Part shown: piece by piece, positions 22,531 through 34,212 of the stretch
Layout of the letters: each line of letters starts with the position of its first letter
How positions within the stretch are numbered: the stretch's first letter is position 1
Source: Halichondria panicea
Taxonomy: Eukaryota; Porifera; Demospongiae; Suberitida; Halichondriidae
DNA: 64,000 nucleotides
Assembly (NCBI RefSeq): GCF_963675165.1
Contig: NC_087383.1
Location: forward strand, 4,246,979-4,310,978
Direction: 5' to 3'
The notes under the pieces: generated by a model
Seen by the model: only the letters and a program-made list of their open reading frames with translations
What the model was told of the DNA's origin: nothing
Database searches by the model: none
Translations under genes and position numbers: made by a program

Positions 22531-25500
22531 TTACAAATTTGCTGCAAAGCTTGCAAATAGTAGAGAGGTTACCACGAGCAGTGGCAACATTGAGGCAACC
22601 AATGAAAGAGCGCCAGATTCAGTGGTGGTGGTTTCTTCACTTTGAGTCATGGAGACATCCTTCGTTGTGCTTTTCATGGTAGTAGTAGGGGGAGGTGTGC
22701 CAGTAGGACGAATGAAAGGTATGGCCGTGGTAGTGCAATTAGATGTGCAAACTGTCACTGTAAAACTCAGCATATAATCAAGTGATTCAACAAAGTCTAG
22801 GATGTGTAGAACAAGTGTTTCGTCTACTAGAGTAATCCAGGAATTCTCCGGAGGGATTTGGACATATCCTGTTGTTGTTAGCTTTGCTGTGTTCAATGTG
22901 AGAGCAGTTTGACTCAATAATCCATCTACATCTGTATATCGATAGTAAATCCAACCTGTTTCATTTGCAGTTGTACTCACTCCTAGAGAAGCTGCAGAGC
23001 TGGACAGTGGTTGGACAGAAAGCACAGCTCCTCTACTCACGTTGTATCTAATGAGTGTCTTGCTGTCGTAAAGACTGTCAGGGAAAGCTCCAATATCTCT
23101 TCGCTCATTCACCAGAAAGTCCAAAATTTCATCATCGTCATTTTCGGAGTATATCTTCACATTTCGAACAAGTTCATGAATTTGGAGCTCATCTAAAATA
23201 GAGAGTCTCGGATCTCCAAGAGGATTTATGTTCTGAAAAGTTGCAGAGAAGTTTCTGAATTCTCCTTGCAAACTGGAAATCATAAACCACCTCACAACAA
23301 CTGTGCTCTGAGCAGCTAGATCTCCCAGTGTGAGAGACAATGATGGTGTAATACTATTATTTCCAATGTTGGCCCCGATTATCATGAAGTTGATTAGCAA
23401 TCCTTTTTTGTTTTCTATAATCTCCGGCTGTCCGGAAGACAGCGTTAGACTGCTAGCAGCTCCATAGCCAGCATTTTTGACAATAACTCCGAGTGTAAAT
23501 GGAATAGATGGTTCAACTTCTTCAGTGAAGGGATCATCGGCAACTATAACTCTCTCCCAAAAATAGTGCACAAGCAGCGATGGATCAGGAGTGACAGTGA
23601 TAAGTGTAGGAAGAAGTGGAATGGTTATGTTCTCATTCTCAAAAGAGTACCTAAGAGTACCCCCCACACCATACACTCGATCAGATTCCGGGGCAGCTTC
23701 GGACAAAGGCACTATCAACCACTCAACTGAGCCTGACCCTCCACTCATCAACGTCCAGGTGTCTCCACTTCTCACTAAGGAACCACCCAAAGTCTCGTTA
23801 CTGATTGAAAACACGGTAGTAGAGACACTTCCATCACTCGAGTCCGTGATAATAATTTCCAGTGTCATTTGCGCAAGATTTACATCCTCTTGATTTTCTA
23901 TCTCTAATCTAGCCAGGAATGCTTCTCGAGTAATCGCAAGCTCTTGCTCAATTCGAATTCTAACGATGGCACATATTCCTTCTTCTTCCTCCCACTGTTC
24001 AAGCTGGTTTATTTCGTTGGCTGAAAATGTGTAAGCGTCTAAATAAGAAGAGAATCCTTTATTGACTGCAATCTCATTATATCGGTTGATGTCGTTCGTT
24101 CGTGATTCAACAAATGAGTACGATGCTATGTTGGATCCGTTGATAGACTCCAGTTGACCACTGTTCCATCCACTCAGAGTATTATTGAGACGATTCAAAA
24201 GATTCTCCACATCTTCAATGGTAGTGCTGCCAGGTGGTGGGACCGAAAGAATAGCTAACCTTTCTGCAAATGATATCAACACTCCACCATCGCTAGCATC
24301 ATCGAATACCGGTTCAAGAACTTGTGACACCCATCCTGGGTCACCTACAGAGAGCCACATGTCATTACCGAAAATCTCTACCGCAAGGTCTAAACTTAAA
24401 TCTATCGGATACATTGACTCGAGATGGTCGTTGACAGTGCTTAATAAAGTTTGCCTCTTTTTCCTTGAGGAGCCTCCAGAAGAACCCGAGAAGCAAGCAT
24501 CATAAACATCATAGATACAGAGACTGCCGTCCAAGCCTTCTTTGGCTTGTTTAGCACGTCCACTGCGTACCCAGTTCCCAGGAATGAGGCAGTTTATCCA
24601 TTTCACAATGTCAATAGGCCCATTGATACCGGAACCACTGACAATCATTGGAATACAGCCAACAAGAGGAAAATTGGGTGTGGGAAGACAACCAATCAAA
24701 TTCTGCAAGCAGTCATTGCAAAATGCAGGCGTGCTAGCAGAGTAACCGCTGAATGAGAATAGAGGCCCGATACTGCCTCCACCAGGTCCTGTGCCACCAC
24801 AGCCATTACATGTGAATATTGGAGGTCTTACTTCAGATATTACTGTTTCGGGTCTCCTTAGGACAACTGGAATATTTCGTAACTGTAAATCTCCACAAAC
24901 ATAGCTATATGCAATGTTGATAATGTAAATAACCCATATAACAGTTGTGACAAGTGCTCTTTTATCGATATTTTTTCTTGCGACATGAACAACTGCTGTC
25001 ACTGATGATAGAGCTTCGAGATTTCCAAGGAAGTCACTATCAATAGTGAATTCAAGGAAAGGATGGTCTGTGGGTAGATTTATGTTCACATCATTAGCTC
25101 GAATTAATCCATGATTTGTGACGTTCAGTTGAATGTAGTCTACAAATCCGAGCTCAAGTTCTTCAAGGTCAAATTCAGTTGGAGAAACTGTGACAACAGG
25201 AATCGGCACATTGGTTTCAAAATCAGCTTCAAGAGTGATCACATACGTGTCTTCAAAAGCTACTGGTGTAACACTCCAAGTATATGTGACTGCTTGTCTC
25301 TCGAGAAAGAAAGTCAAAGTAGGGTTATCGATTGTTGTGATCACTACTTGATGTAGAGACCTGTGATCAGGAGCTTCGATAAAGACTTCGTAGCGATCCT
25401 CAAAGATATTGACAAAGAGAGCACTTCCAACTCTTTCCTCTGTAGTGACAGTGGTTCTAATATTTTGTTGATAGTTGATGATAGTCACAACAGCATCACT

Positions 25501-28500
25501 AACAAGTGGCTCACCACTAGCAAAGTACGTATATTCGTCTTCAATGACAATTGTCAAGTTCATTAGTGTATCTGAAGACACAGTAAGTGATACTGGAATC
25601 TGCTGAGACGCTTCATTACTGACTACGTAGAACGAAGCACTGATCTTGCCTAGAGGCATGTTGTCATTGACCATGGCTTGGATAGATAAGGAAGCTGATT
25701 CTTCACTCTTAAGGTCAAATTGTCTGTTACCGTACCTCCTGTCATTGTTTCCAAGTCCAATGAATGAGAAAATGGGGCTGTTGGGAAGTATCGGTTGAAC
25801 ATTTAGTGCTGTGGCTCGTCCAACATTGGTAATGTTAAACTGGAAAATAATAGATTTTCCTTGAATGATTCGAGCGGATATTTGTGAGGGAGATATCAAA
25901 AACCTTGGTAGTATTTGCTGAATTCGGAGGTTTATTAAAACTGATGTTGATGCACCTTCATCAGTTTCAAATCGAACGACAAACAACCTTCGAAGAGCTC
26001 GACTGCTAGTAGCAGTAATGTCAATAAAAATGCATTCTCCAGTTTTGATGTTTCTAGTTGGGGGATCTTGCTTGAGAAAAACTTCAACTTGAAGATCCTC
26101 TGTAGTGGGAATGCTGGTTGTCGTGTGTAGTCTCGTCAAATCTGCTGGTCCGTCATTACAAATCATTGTTGTGTTGTGGAACGTCTCTTGGAAATCGCTC
26201 AAAGTTTCACCAGATAATGATATGGAGGAAGGTATAAGTCTAAACCCAAGAAATAGCCAGCTCACAGACTCACTCATTAGTGGCAATTGTGGATGTCGAA
26301 CTTGAGCAGTGTAAGAGCCATATTCCGTAGGTGCTGGATTGAAAACAGTGGAGAAAGTTCCATCAGTTAGTGAGAATGCAGTGAGTGTTTGAGTGGTAGC
26401 GCCTCGTCTTATGTCGATGCTTACTGGTACAATTCCAGCTAAGAAATCACGGACTTGATTGCCTTCAAAGTACTCTATTCTACCTGTCAGAGTGACAGGC
26501 TGAGCTCTTGGGTATGTGTTTAGTGTGACAGGGTCCAAAGTAGCAGTATATCCTGGTCTAACAACAAGAGTCCAAGTAACAACAATTATACCAACTTCAT
26601 TCTCAATGCTCACAGATACAGTGTGATTTCCAGCTCGTGCTCTCGCCCATGCAATCTGTTGCATGTTCTCGTTCAGACGAAGTCTGTCAGGTGAAGATAT
26701 CAAAGTCCATGAAAGTGGAGTAGTTCCTTGTAATAGAGGAATATTTAATATGTAAGGTTCAGCTTCTTCAAGTACTGTGTCGTTTATAGTGCCAATCTCA
26801 GGTTCAAATATTTGCACACTGCAATTGCTCCCAGACCACGGCCTAGTACAGCTGCATTGGCCGAACGAGCAAGTTCCTCTCGGTGGGAATTCATTACGAC
26901 CACAGGCGTTGGGTGGACAGGTGTCGAAAAATCTGATGGTCTGTACAGCTTCGGCAACACTGCCACAAGCGTGAGCTGTCCAGTTTCGAGTAAATTCACC
27001 AGGGCATGTAAATTCAGAAACAGAATCAGTAAACGTTAAATCAAGAGGGATCCGACAAGGATTTGGAGCAGATGCAGTAGATGCTGGTATGTTAAATGTG
27101 CCCATAGTACTGTCACACGAGAATGCCAAAACTGGAACAAATGAAATGCTAAGTGAATATTCAAGAGCAACAAATTGCACAGAATGGTCTATGTTTCCAG
27201 CTACATCGGTTGCAGTCCAGGTTCGCTGAATATAGCATCCTAGATTCAAGTCTTGATACCTAATTGAAACTGGTTCAGGTCGATTATCAAAAGCTGTAGG
27301 TCGTCCAGTTACATCAGGACTTACTTCAGAGCAAAGAGTACTTGTGTTGGAGAGGTTTGCTATTCGTGGATTTTCATAATCAGTTTCCCACGTATATGAA
27401 AATTCCTGTCCTCGATTGCCAACGTCATCAGTGGGTATTACTACAAAGACGTATGATTTGTTGTGCTCGAGAATTGAAGTGGAAAAAAATCGTTGGTTAC
27501 AAGAGACAATATTTCCTCGTGAACTGTTGAATTCAAACAATAGACAGCCAAATGTGCAGATCTCATTACAGCTGAACGTCAGTCTTGATGACAGTTGATT
27601 AGAAACTAATGCGGGTCTTTGGTTGATAAATGCAACTGGTGGTGTTAAATCAACAATGAAGTTGTGTGATATAGTAGCAGCATTGCCTGCTAAATCAGTT
27701 GCTGCAATCTCAATCCTGTATGAGCCTCCCCTCAAATCCTCACCATTCCATGATGCTTGTGAGCAGTTAACAGGGCTGTTTTCAGTTTCAAATACAACAA
27801 CACAAGTCCAGGTCACTTCTTCATTGCTCATCCAGTCTATTGTGATGTTTTCATTGGTTCTTGATGGATTGTTCACAAAGGTGATAACAGGAGGAGTGAT
27901 GTCCATGGTTTCAAAAGTCCAGAAGGATTTATCAGTGATTGGCTCATTTCCAGGCCCACAATCTTCCAGGCCTCGCACAATTCCTCTGTCTAGAGTGATG
28001 AAGTAGTATGCTTTTTCTGGGAATCTGAATGCTGGGGAGATAAAGACTTCACTGTTGTTGAAGCTTATCTCAGGAGAAAAAGATCCATCTATATGGTACA
28101 CTTGTTGCCTTGTTGTATTATCAAAGAATCGTACTGATGCAGCTATAGATGGACGTCGAATTTCTTGATCAAATGAAACAGTCCATGTTGTGTGAAGGGG
28201 ATGTACTAGTGCTTGATTTGGGAATGCTGAATTTAGAAGTGACTGAGGTGGAAAAGTTCCAACCAGAAACTGTATGCAATTTTGCTCATTAGTGAGGCCA
28301 CCAGAATTAACTGCCGTATAACAGAACAGGTGAGTTTGATTCTCTTGATTGGCTTGTGGAGTCCATGTTATATTAACAAAGTAGTTGTCTGTTTCTTGTA
28401 TACGTTGTATCTCACTTCTGCGAAGTCCAAGTGGGGACGTAGTTTGGAGCTCCGTAATCGAAGCACTTGCTCCACCACTATTGGCAATTATCTGAGTGAA

Positions 28501-30523
28501 GAAGCTTGTCCCGCTAGGGATTGCCACACATGATCCTCCAATGATTGTGGGTGGAATGAACTGTGGTTGGCGGGAACAAGACTCAGTTGAAGCAAAAACA
28601 AATATCAAGAATTGAAGAGCTACAGAACTTAGTGGTTCCAGAGAACCTGGAATAAAATCTTCAATAACTATTGCTGCAGCATTAAAACCGTTTCTTCTAT
28701 TCGCTTCATAAGTGAATGTGCAGGTGGATGAATCAAGAATTGCCCCAGGGAATCTATTACAAATACCACCACACTCACTACCAATTCCCCATCGGCACCT
28801 GACAATGTCACCATCTGGGTCGCTAACAGCTATTGGCAGTGTATGGTTGCAACCTTCTTGCAAACGAATCACCGGTGAAGTAATGGCACGTGGTGTCGAG
28901 TTGATACGCCCAGTATCGTTCCTCCTTGTTAGGGAAAAGGTTGTTGGTACATTCCATCTACTACTGAACGGTGCTATCCATGCATTCCCTGAAAATCCTA
29001 TTGTAACAGAGGTACTAGTGCCTGGAAATGTATACACAACACGATTTTCTCCAAACGACCAGTTTTCGACTATACTGAAGTCAGTACAAACGTAGGACAA
29101 TGATGTAATAGTGCCTCTGCAACCACTACTGCAAGTTAGAGAGCCTTCACCAGACAGCAAAGTTTCTTGATTAACTGTAGTGGCGCTACAGCTGCCACCA
29201 CCTCCAGAGTTCCTCCTCCAAGAAACACGGTAGGTTATCTCCATCTAAGTTGCAAGATCATTTATTAACTGTTTTTGAAAGTACTGTATAACTATAATAC
29301 TGAATGTTTTGTGAGTGAAAAACCTTTTCATGCGTGAGCTGACACTTTGCAAATGAAATTTTCTTGCCTATTACTAACTCGATCATTATAGTCGAACAAA
29401 TCTCACTCACTATATCGATTAAGTTTATCAGGCTGTATAGCTGCATGCAGGTTCTCTAAATGTGTTTCCCCTATAATTATAAAGAGAAAATTAACCATCT
29501 CAGTAGCTGCTAATTGTAATGAGCCATGCAGTGCTGCTTGGGTGTGCCTGGGTGTGCCGTGCCTATACTTGTACTTTTCATTATGCTGAGTTAAGACAAA
29601 ATAAGCAAATTAAATGGTGGATTCTCGCTACTTAATTCGGTTATCCTGATTTACAGTCATGATACGCCGGACAGCCATCTAGTTGCACGGTGTTAGTAAT
29701 CACTATAATTATTCCGTCACAATGCTGATTGCTTGCTGACTAGTATACGATCATGCATAATAATAATTATATGGCGATTTGGTGTTATCATGAGTGCATA
29801 TAATTTATTTTATATGACTGATACGTTATTTTTATGCCGGAATTCAAAATTAAGTGTGACCCCATAATTTATTGTCACAATACCATGCAATAAACAATAA
29901 ACCATTTTACAATTATGCACAAGCTCGCAAGGCTTTCATATAGACAGGAGTGTATAGAGAGAGTTGCAAAACAACTTTTAGATCATTTCCTGCATCTGTT
30001 CAAAGGTCAAGCATTTCTACTTAGTAACATCATATCAGATCTCATTACTGAGACTGCGTATATATCCTTTAGCGCTGCTTGTGTCTATCATATTATAGCA
30101 TGCTATTATATAATTATGTGCTTTATTAGAATTTTGCCTATAGCCGTAGACGCAGCAACAGGCATGTATACAGACACACCAATTCAACATGCTGCTATTA
30201 CTTTTATAGCTTACTACATAACTATACATGCACTACCATGGCAGCAAGTCTCAAACCTTTCAACAATTAGATCTATGTTGCAATGTTATAATTATTACAA
30301 TTAATTAAATCCTACATTTCAAGTTTCTTATAGTTTACATGCATGCATAAAAATTATGGCCTAGATCACAGCATTAGGAGTGCAAAACTCAGCTTACTTC
30401 ATTCTCTGCTCCTCCTGGCTGTGGCCTGACCATGATAATGGCTCCTCTGAAGTGGCTACCTCTCACTGCCAGGGTGCAGCAAGCAGCTCCCAGCAGGAGC
30501 ACTTTCAGAATGTTGTTGAGCAT
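22531..30523 (-). CDS. Giant secreted/GPI-like extracellular protein (HFRG-type)
   Basis: Two exons, 30398-30523 and 22531-29244, join in phase through a 1.15 kb intron to code 2,279 residues. Exon 1 gives a signal peptide (MLNNILKVLLLGAACC) and then HFRGAIIMVRPQPGG, continuing into ITYRVSWRR. A DPDGDIVRCRWG segment follows, then several beta-sandwich-like regions including HYR/Ig-like stretches. An EGF-like module (CSFGQCSCTRPWSGSNC) sits at about residues 818-850, then CARDB-like repeats with phrases such as VIVKNAGYGAAS. A dibasic site RKKRQ near residue 1633 could be a furin cut. The end is a Thr-rich stalk and a hydrophobic tail (LLVVTSLLFASFAANL) with no cytoplasmic part, as for GPI anchoring. 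N-glycosylation sites are frequent. A 6.7 kb uninterrupted exon is striking beside intron-dense neighbours. Function is not known; a surface or matrix role is likely. Confidence 0.85.
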
Positions 30524-30905
30524 TCAGTGCTCTTTGATGTGAAGTTAGCCAACAGATGTGATCAATAAATCATTTACCAACTGGCAAGCTACATGTAGCT
30601 AGGTTAGATATTCTGGGCTAGACTCTGCATCTGGTGTGTGCAGTATTTTTATAGTGCATTCGCATTGAATTGTAGCCGCAATGGCCCAACCGAGGCTAAA
30701 ATTAATATTGACAATTTGCAAGACACGCCCCTTCAGAGCCTTTGATCGAGTAGCCTCGAGACGGCGTGGTCTCGAGGCTATTGATCGAGTGGCTGATTTT
30801 GAGCTCTCAAGACAATACCAGTCACGTTCACCTAGCCTGTACTGTAAAGCTAGCTAGCTGTACAGTAGTACAGTCGAGTCTAGTACACATGGTACAGTAG
30901 GATCG
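30524..30905. promoter_or_regulatory. Shared divergent promoter region
   Basis: Only 382 bases separate the start codons of the giant surface protein (minus) and the GKAP1 gene (plus), so both promoters must lie here or overlap. I see no clear TATA box. A 30-base hairpin transposon (30751-30780) with its target duplication sits inside this interval. Confidence 0.5.
30751..30780. mobile_element. Hairpin element TAGCCTCG, copy 6 (30 bp, 9-bp TSD)
   Basis: The whole insert is a perfect-armed hairpin, TAGCCTCGAGAC / GTCTCGAGGCTA-like arms around GGCGTG, flanked by TTGATCGAG at 30742-30750 and 30781-30789. At 30 bases it is the smallest copy in the window and shows how little sequence is needed to be mobilised or retained. 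Confidence 0.88.
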
Positions 30906-33893
30906 ATGATGTCTGGTATCAAAGGTGGCATCAGTGTGCAGAAATCCAAGTTTTCAGTCCTGACCATAGACTCTTTGTCTGAAGATAGTGACTCAGATAG
31001 TGCTATAACCAGTGACTGGACCCAAGTGAAAGCTATTGGAATAGGCAAACAAAAGGGCAAAGGGAAGCAAGGAGAAACTCTGTTACCTGGAAAAGATGGA
31101 GAGAGACCACTGAGCAAGAATGCCAAGAAGAGGGCACGAAAGAGAAAACAACGAAATATTTCGGAGGTTAGATATAGATATAGATAACAGTTAATTCTAT
31201 TATTGCTATACCGTATTTTTTTTAAATTGCAGCGCCACTAAAAATTAATTACGATTTTCCAGTGGCGCACAAAACTATAATTCCAGTTTGGCGCTTTAGA
31301 ACGTACCGTACTTATTCGATTTAAGGCCACACTTTTAAATAATTACGAATTCAAAGATCGTTTCTTTTGGAGGTTGAACAATTATGTTGAAGCCCAGGTG
31401 TCGCATATTTAGAGGCTCACATCTAATTGGAGGTTACTCTACTATAGGCTGCTTAAATTACATTGCAACAGTCGCTATTTTTTAGAGGTCGAACCTTGGA
31501 AAGATCGAGGGTGTCGCATATTTGGAGGCTCGCTTTAAATCGAATAAGTACGATAGAGTAGATTAGTTTCCACGAGGTTATCATAGATCAGTTGTACACG
31601 TAGCCTCGATTTAAGGCCCCGTTATAATAATTATCTAAGCTCCACCAAAAAATAATTCCAGAAAATACTTGACCTCAATTGGAGTAAAATTAAAATTACT
31701 TGGCGCGCTTCTATTAGAGTGGGCTGTAATTAGAAGAAAGACAGAAACGTGTAAGCGTGCTACTACAACAGGTATAGTTACACAGAATGAGCACATTTGC
31801 TTGTGGTTTATTATGGCACTGTGTGTAGAAACAGGCCATCAGCTTGGCTATTCGGGCCACACCCATGTACAGCTTTGGCTTGTTAAAACAGCCTCGAATG
31901 AATCGCGGAGAAAAGCAGATGTTTCTCTCGAAGGTACTGTCGTTTCCAATCCCTCCATTTACAGTAATCTTTTAGATAGAAATCTAACTTGAGGTCTACT
32001 AATACACACAGTAACAGCTATTATTTTTCTCCAGTCCTCCGATGGCAAGCCTGCTGAGTCAGCCACTCTGTTGCCGGGTAACTTGAGCTGGGAGCAAGAG
32101 ACAAGGATGAGGAGCCAGGCGGCAGCTGACCAGGAATTCCAGAAAGACATGGAGGTGACTCTGTAGCCTATTATTGTGTCATGATAAACAGGTCACTCTC
32201 CAACTTAAGACCCAAATTTCCAATACCCAGTACGTGACTTTGCGTTTCAGCCTGTGTTTAGCAAACACAACTTCTTTGCATCCACTTTTGGTCCTGATAA
32301 CGCTGCTTGTAGTAATTATTTTGCTAAGAATTTAGAAATGGTTTTTCACACCTTTTTATCATTGATTGTTTCGTGCAGAAAGCCATTTTGATGAGCAAGT
32401 CGGATGCTCAAGACCATACTAAGGTATAAACAGTATTCAGAATACTGGAAAGCAAACTGAACCAGCCTTGATTTTCTATTTGCATGCTTGAACTTTTGTG
32501 TACATATATTTGACTCCGTGTCTAAATCCTTGCTGAGTCAGCTTAAAATGCTTGAAGTCCATCCCATCTATCCCTATCTATCTATGCCCCAGTTGCTGGA
32601 GGAAAGCCATCTGGCTGAGAGGGTTGCCATAACCGAGTCTCTCTCCTCAAACAAACTTCCCACCAAGACTAGCGGGAAGAAAGGTGTTACCCTATCACTG
32701 CAAGAGTTCCAGCGTGGAGATACAGCTGGTGTGTGTGTGTGTTTGTGTATTTTCCATAATTATTATAATTCTCTTTGATATGAGCCCCAATTAAGCCGAT
32801 AATCGAGACCGTGTCACACTTCTAATCGAGAATTGCTCTCTTTTCTTTCAATGTAGACAACCAGAAGTCATTGTCAACTAAAACAAAACCTCAAGTTTCA
32901 GACATTTTGGATGTGAGTGAGACGTATTAGTTTGTAGCGTAATCACGTTGCTTATATTTCCTCTAAGAAGCCACTGCCCCTCACACCGACCACACCTACT
33001 GATAATTTTTTTGATCGTTTGAGTGTAAGTGTAGCGAAGGAAGTTGGTAAAGAACACAGCAAACAAGCACCAGCCACCAACAAACAGGTATAGAGTTAAG
33101 AGCAGTGTAAGAACTGTGTAGAGTTGTAACAAATATCAAGAATAGGGCTGTTTTACTGGATTAACTAACCATAAACTTGAGTCTAGCTCTTAGGGAGGTC
33201 TGTTACACTACACTGTACAGGATGCTAACTCTTCTGAGGACCTCCCTCGAATAGCACAGCTCAAAGATGAATTAGAGAAGAGAGACACTGTAATAGAGAA
33301 ACTTCGAAAGCACAACGAACTTTTTAAGGTAAATTAATCGTTATGAGCACTATGTACTGTCCTGGTACTGTACATTATAACAATGTGTTGACACAACTAC
33401 GGTATAGGGTCACTTGAACGTACACTCATTGATTCCATTTTCCTTTGCTCCTAGAAAGCCCTACGAGAGGCTAAGGAGAGGAACCAGTCACTATACAAGA
33501 TCCTTAGTCAAGGAGAATGTAAGTCCACCCTTGGTTGTGTACAGATCACACCTCAATGGTGTTGCTCTGTTTTGTCCAGTCTCTACCAAGACCCAGCTGA
33601 TTGAGCAGGTTGAGCAGCTAACCACAGTCAAGAATGAGCTCACCGATGAGGTTTGCTTTTCTTAATGTATAATAATTATCTTTGCCCGGTTTGTATTGTA
33701 GGTGGAGTCATTGCACATTTCTTTAGAGCAAGAGAAATCCAAGAACAAAGGTCTCAAACTGGAATTGGCTAAATTAATGGTGAGCTTTATTCTTTCTGTG
33801 TGGTATATTTTGTACGTTCTATACTTTTTGCTCATTGCTCTATTTCTGTAGGGTGGATCAGTTAAAGCTTCAAGAACGAACAGCTCAAGCTGA
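30906..33893 (+). CDS. GKAP1: GKAP1 homologue (G kinase-anchoring protein 1)
   Basis: Eleven exons join in phase: 30906-31166, 32035-32154, 32379-32423, 32593-32728, 32857-32912, 32968-33087, 33221-33328, 33455-33518, 33580-33650, 33702-33779, 33852-33893, coding 366 residues, the same length as I recall for the human protein. Matching landmarks are the N-terminal SKFSVLTIDS, the basic stretch KNAKKRARKRKQR, the segment WEQETRMRSQ...EKAILMSK, SLQEFQRGD, the FFDRL motif, and a C-terminal coiled coil ending EQEKSKNKGLKLELAKL. In vertebrates GKAP1 tethers cGMP-dependent protein kinase I at the Golgi. A GAF gene with PDE5-like features follows about 320 bases downstream on the same strand, which may be coincidence. 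The second ATG (30909) is an equally good start. Confidence 0.93.
31307..31552. repeat. Palindromic MITE in GKAP1 intron 1
   Basis: The termini CGTACTTATTCGATTTAA and its complement (TTTAAATCGAATAAGTACG) bound 246 bases. Inside, GGTGTCGCATATTTRGAGGCTC occurs twice in direct orientation. No gene is present. The style (TTATTCGA ends, AGGTCGAA core) also appears in degenerate form near 41505-41590. Confidence 0.75.
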
Positions 33894-34212
33894 TCATGGA
33901 CTAGCTATCATGGACACTTCGTTTATAGTGTTTTGTGTACATTTCATCTAATCATATTATTCTGACTTTGCAATATCAACCCTGTATCAATCCACAGCAC
34001 GAGTTAATCAGTCTCATTCATTAGCCGCATTTTGGTGGGTGGCCTCACTGATGACCTGCATGCACGTGTATGTATATCGATTACACTTCGATTTATAGCC
34101 GCACATAATATGGCTGGTGCGCACATGACATGCGCGATTTTAAATAAAACATGCATTTTTCAAACACACGACGACATGCATGCAAGTGTAGTACGGTTTT
34201 TGGTGAAGCAAA

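Noticed and set aside
24185-24505. Plus-strand open frames opposite the giant receptor exon (several of 60-127 codons)
   Set aside because: They are mirror frames of a clearly coding 6.7 kb exon.
29915-30304. A 129-codon plus-strand frame in the intron of the giant receptor gene
   Set aside because: Its composition is AT-rich and hydrophobic, with no motif or splice support.
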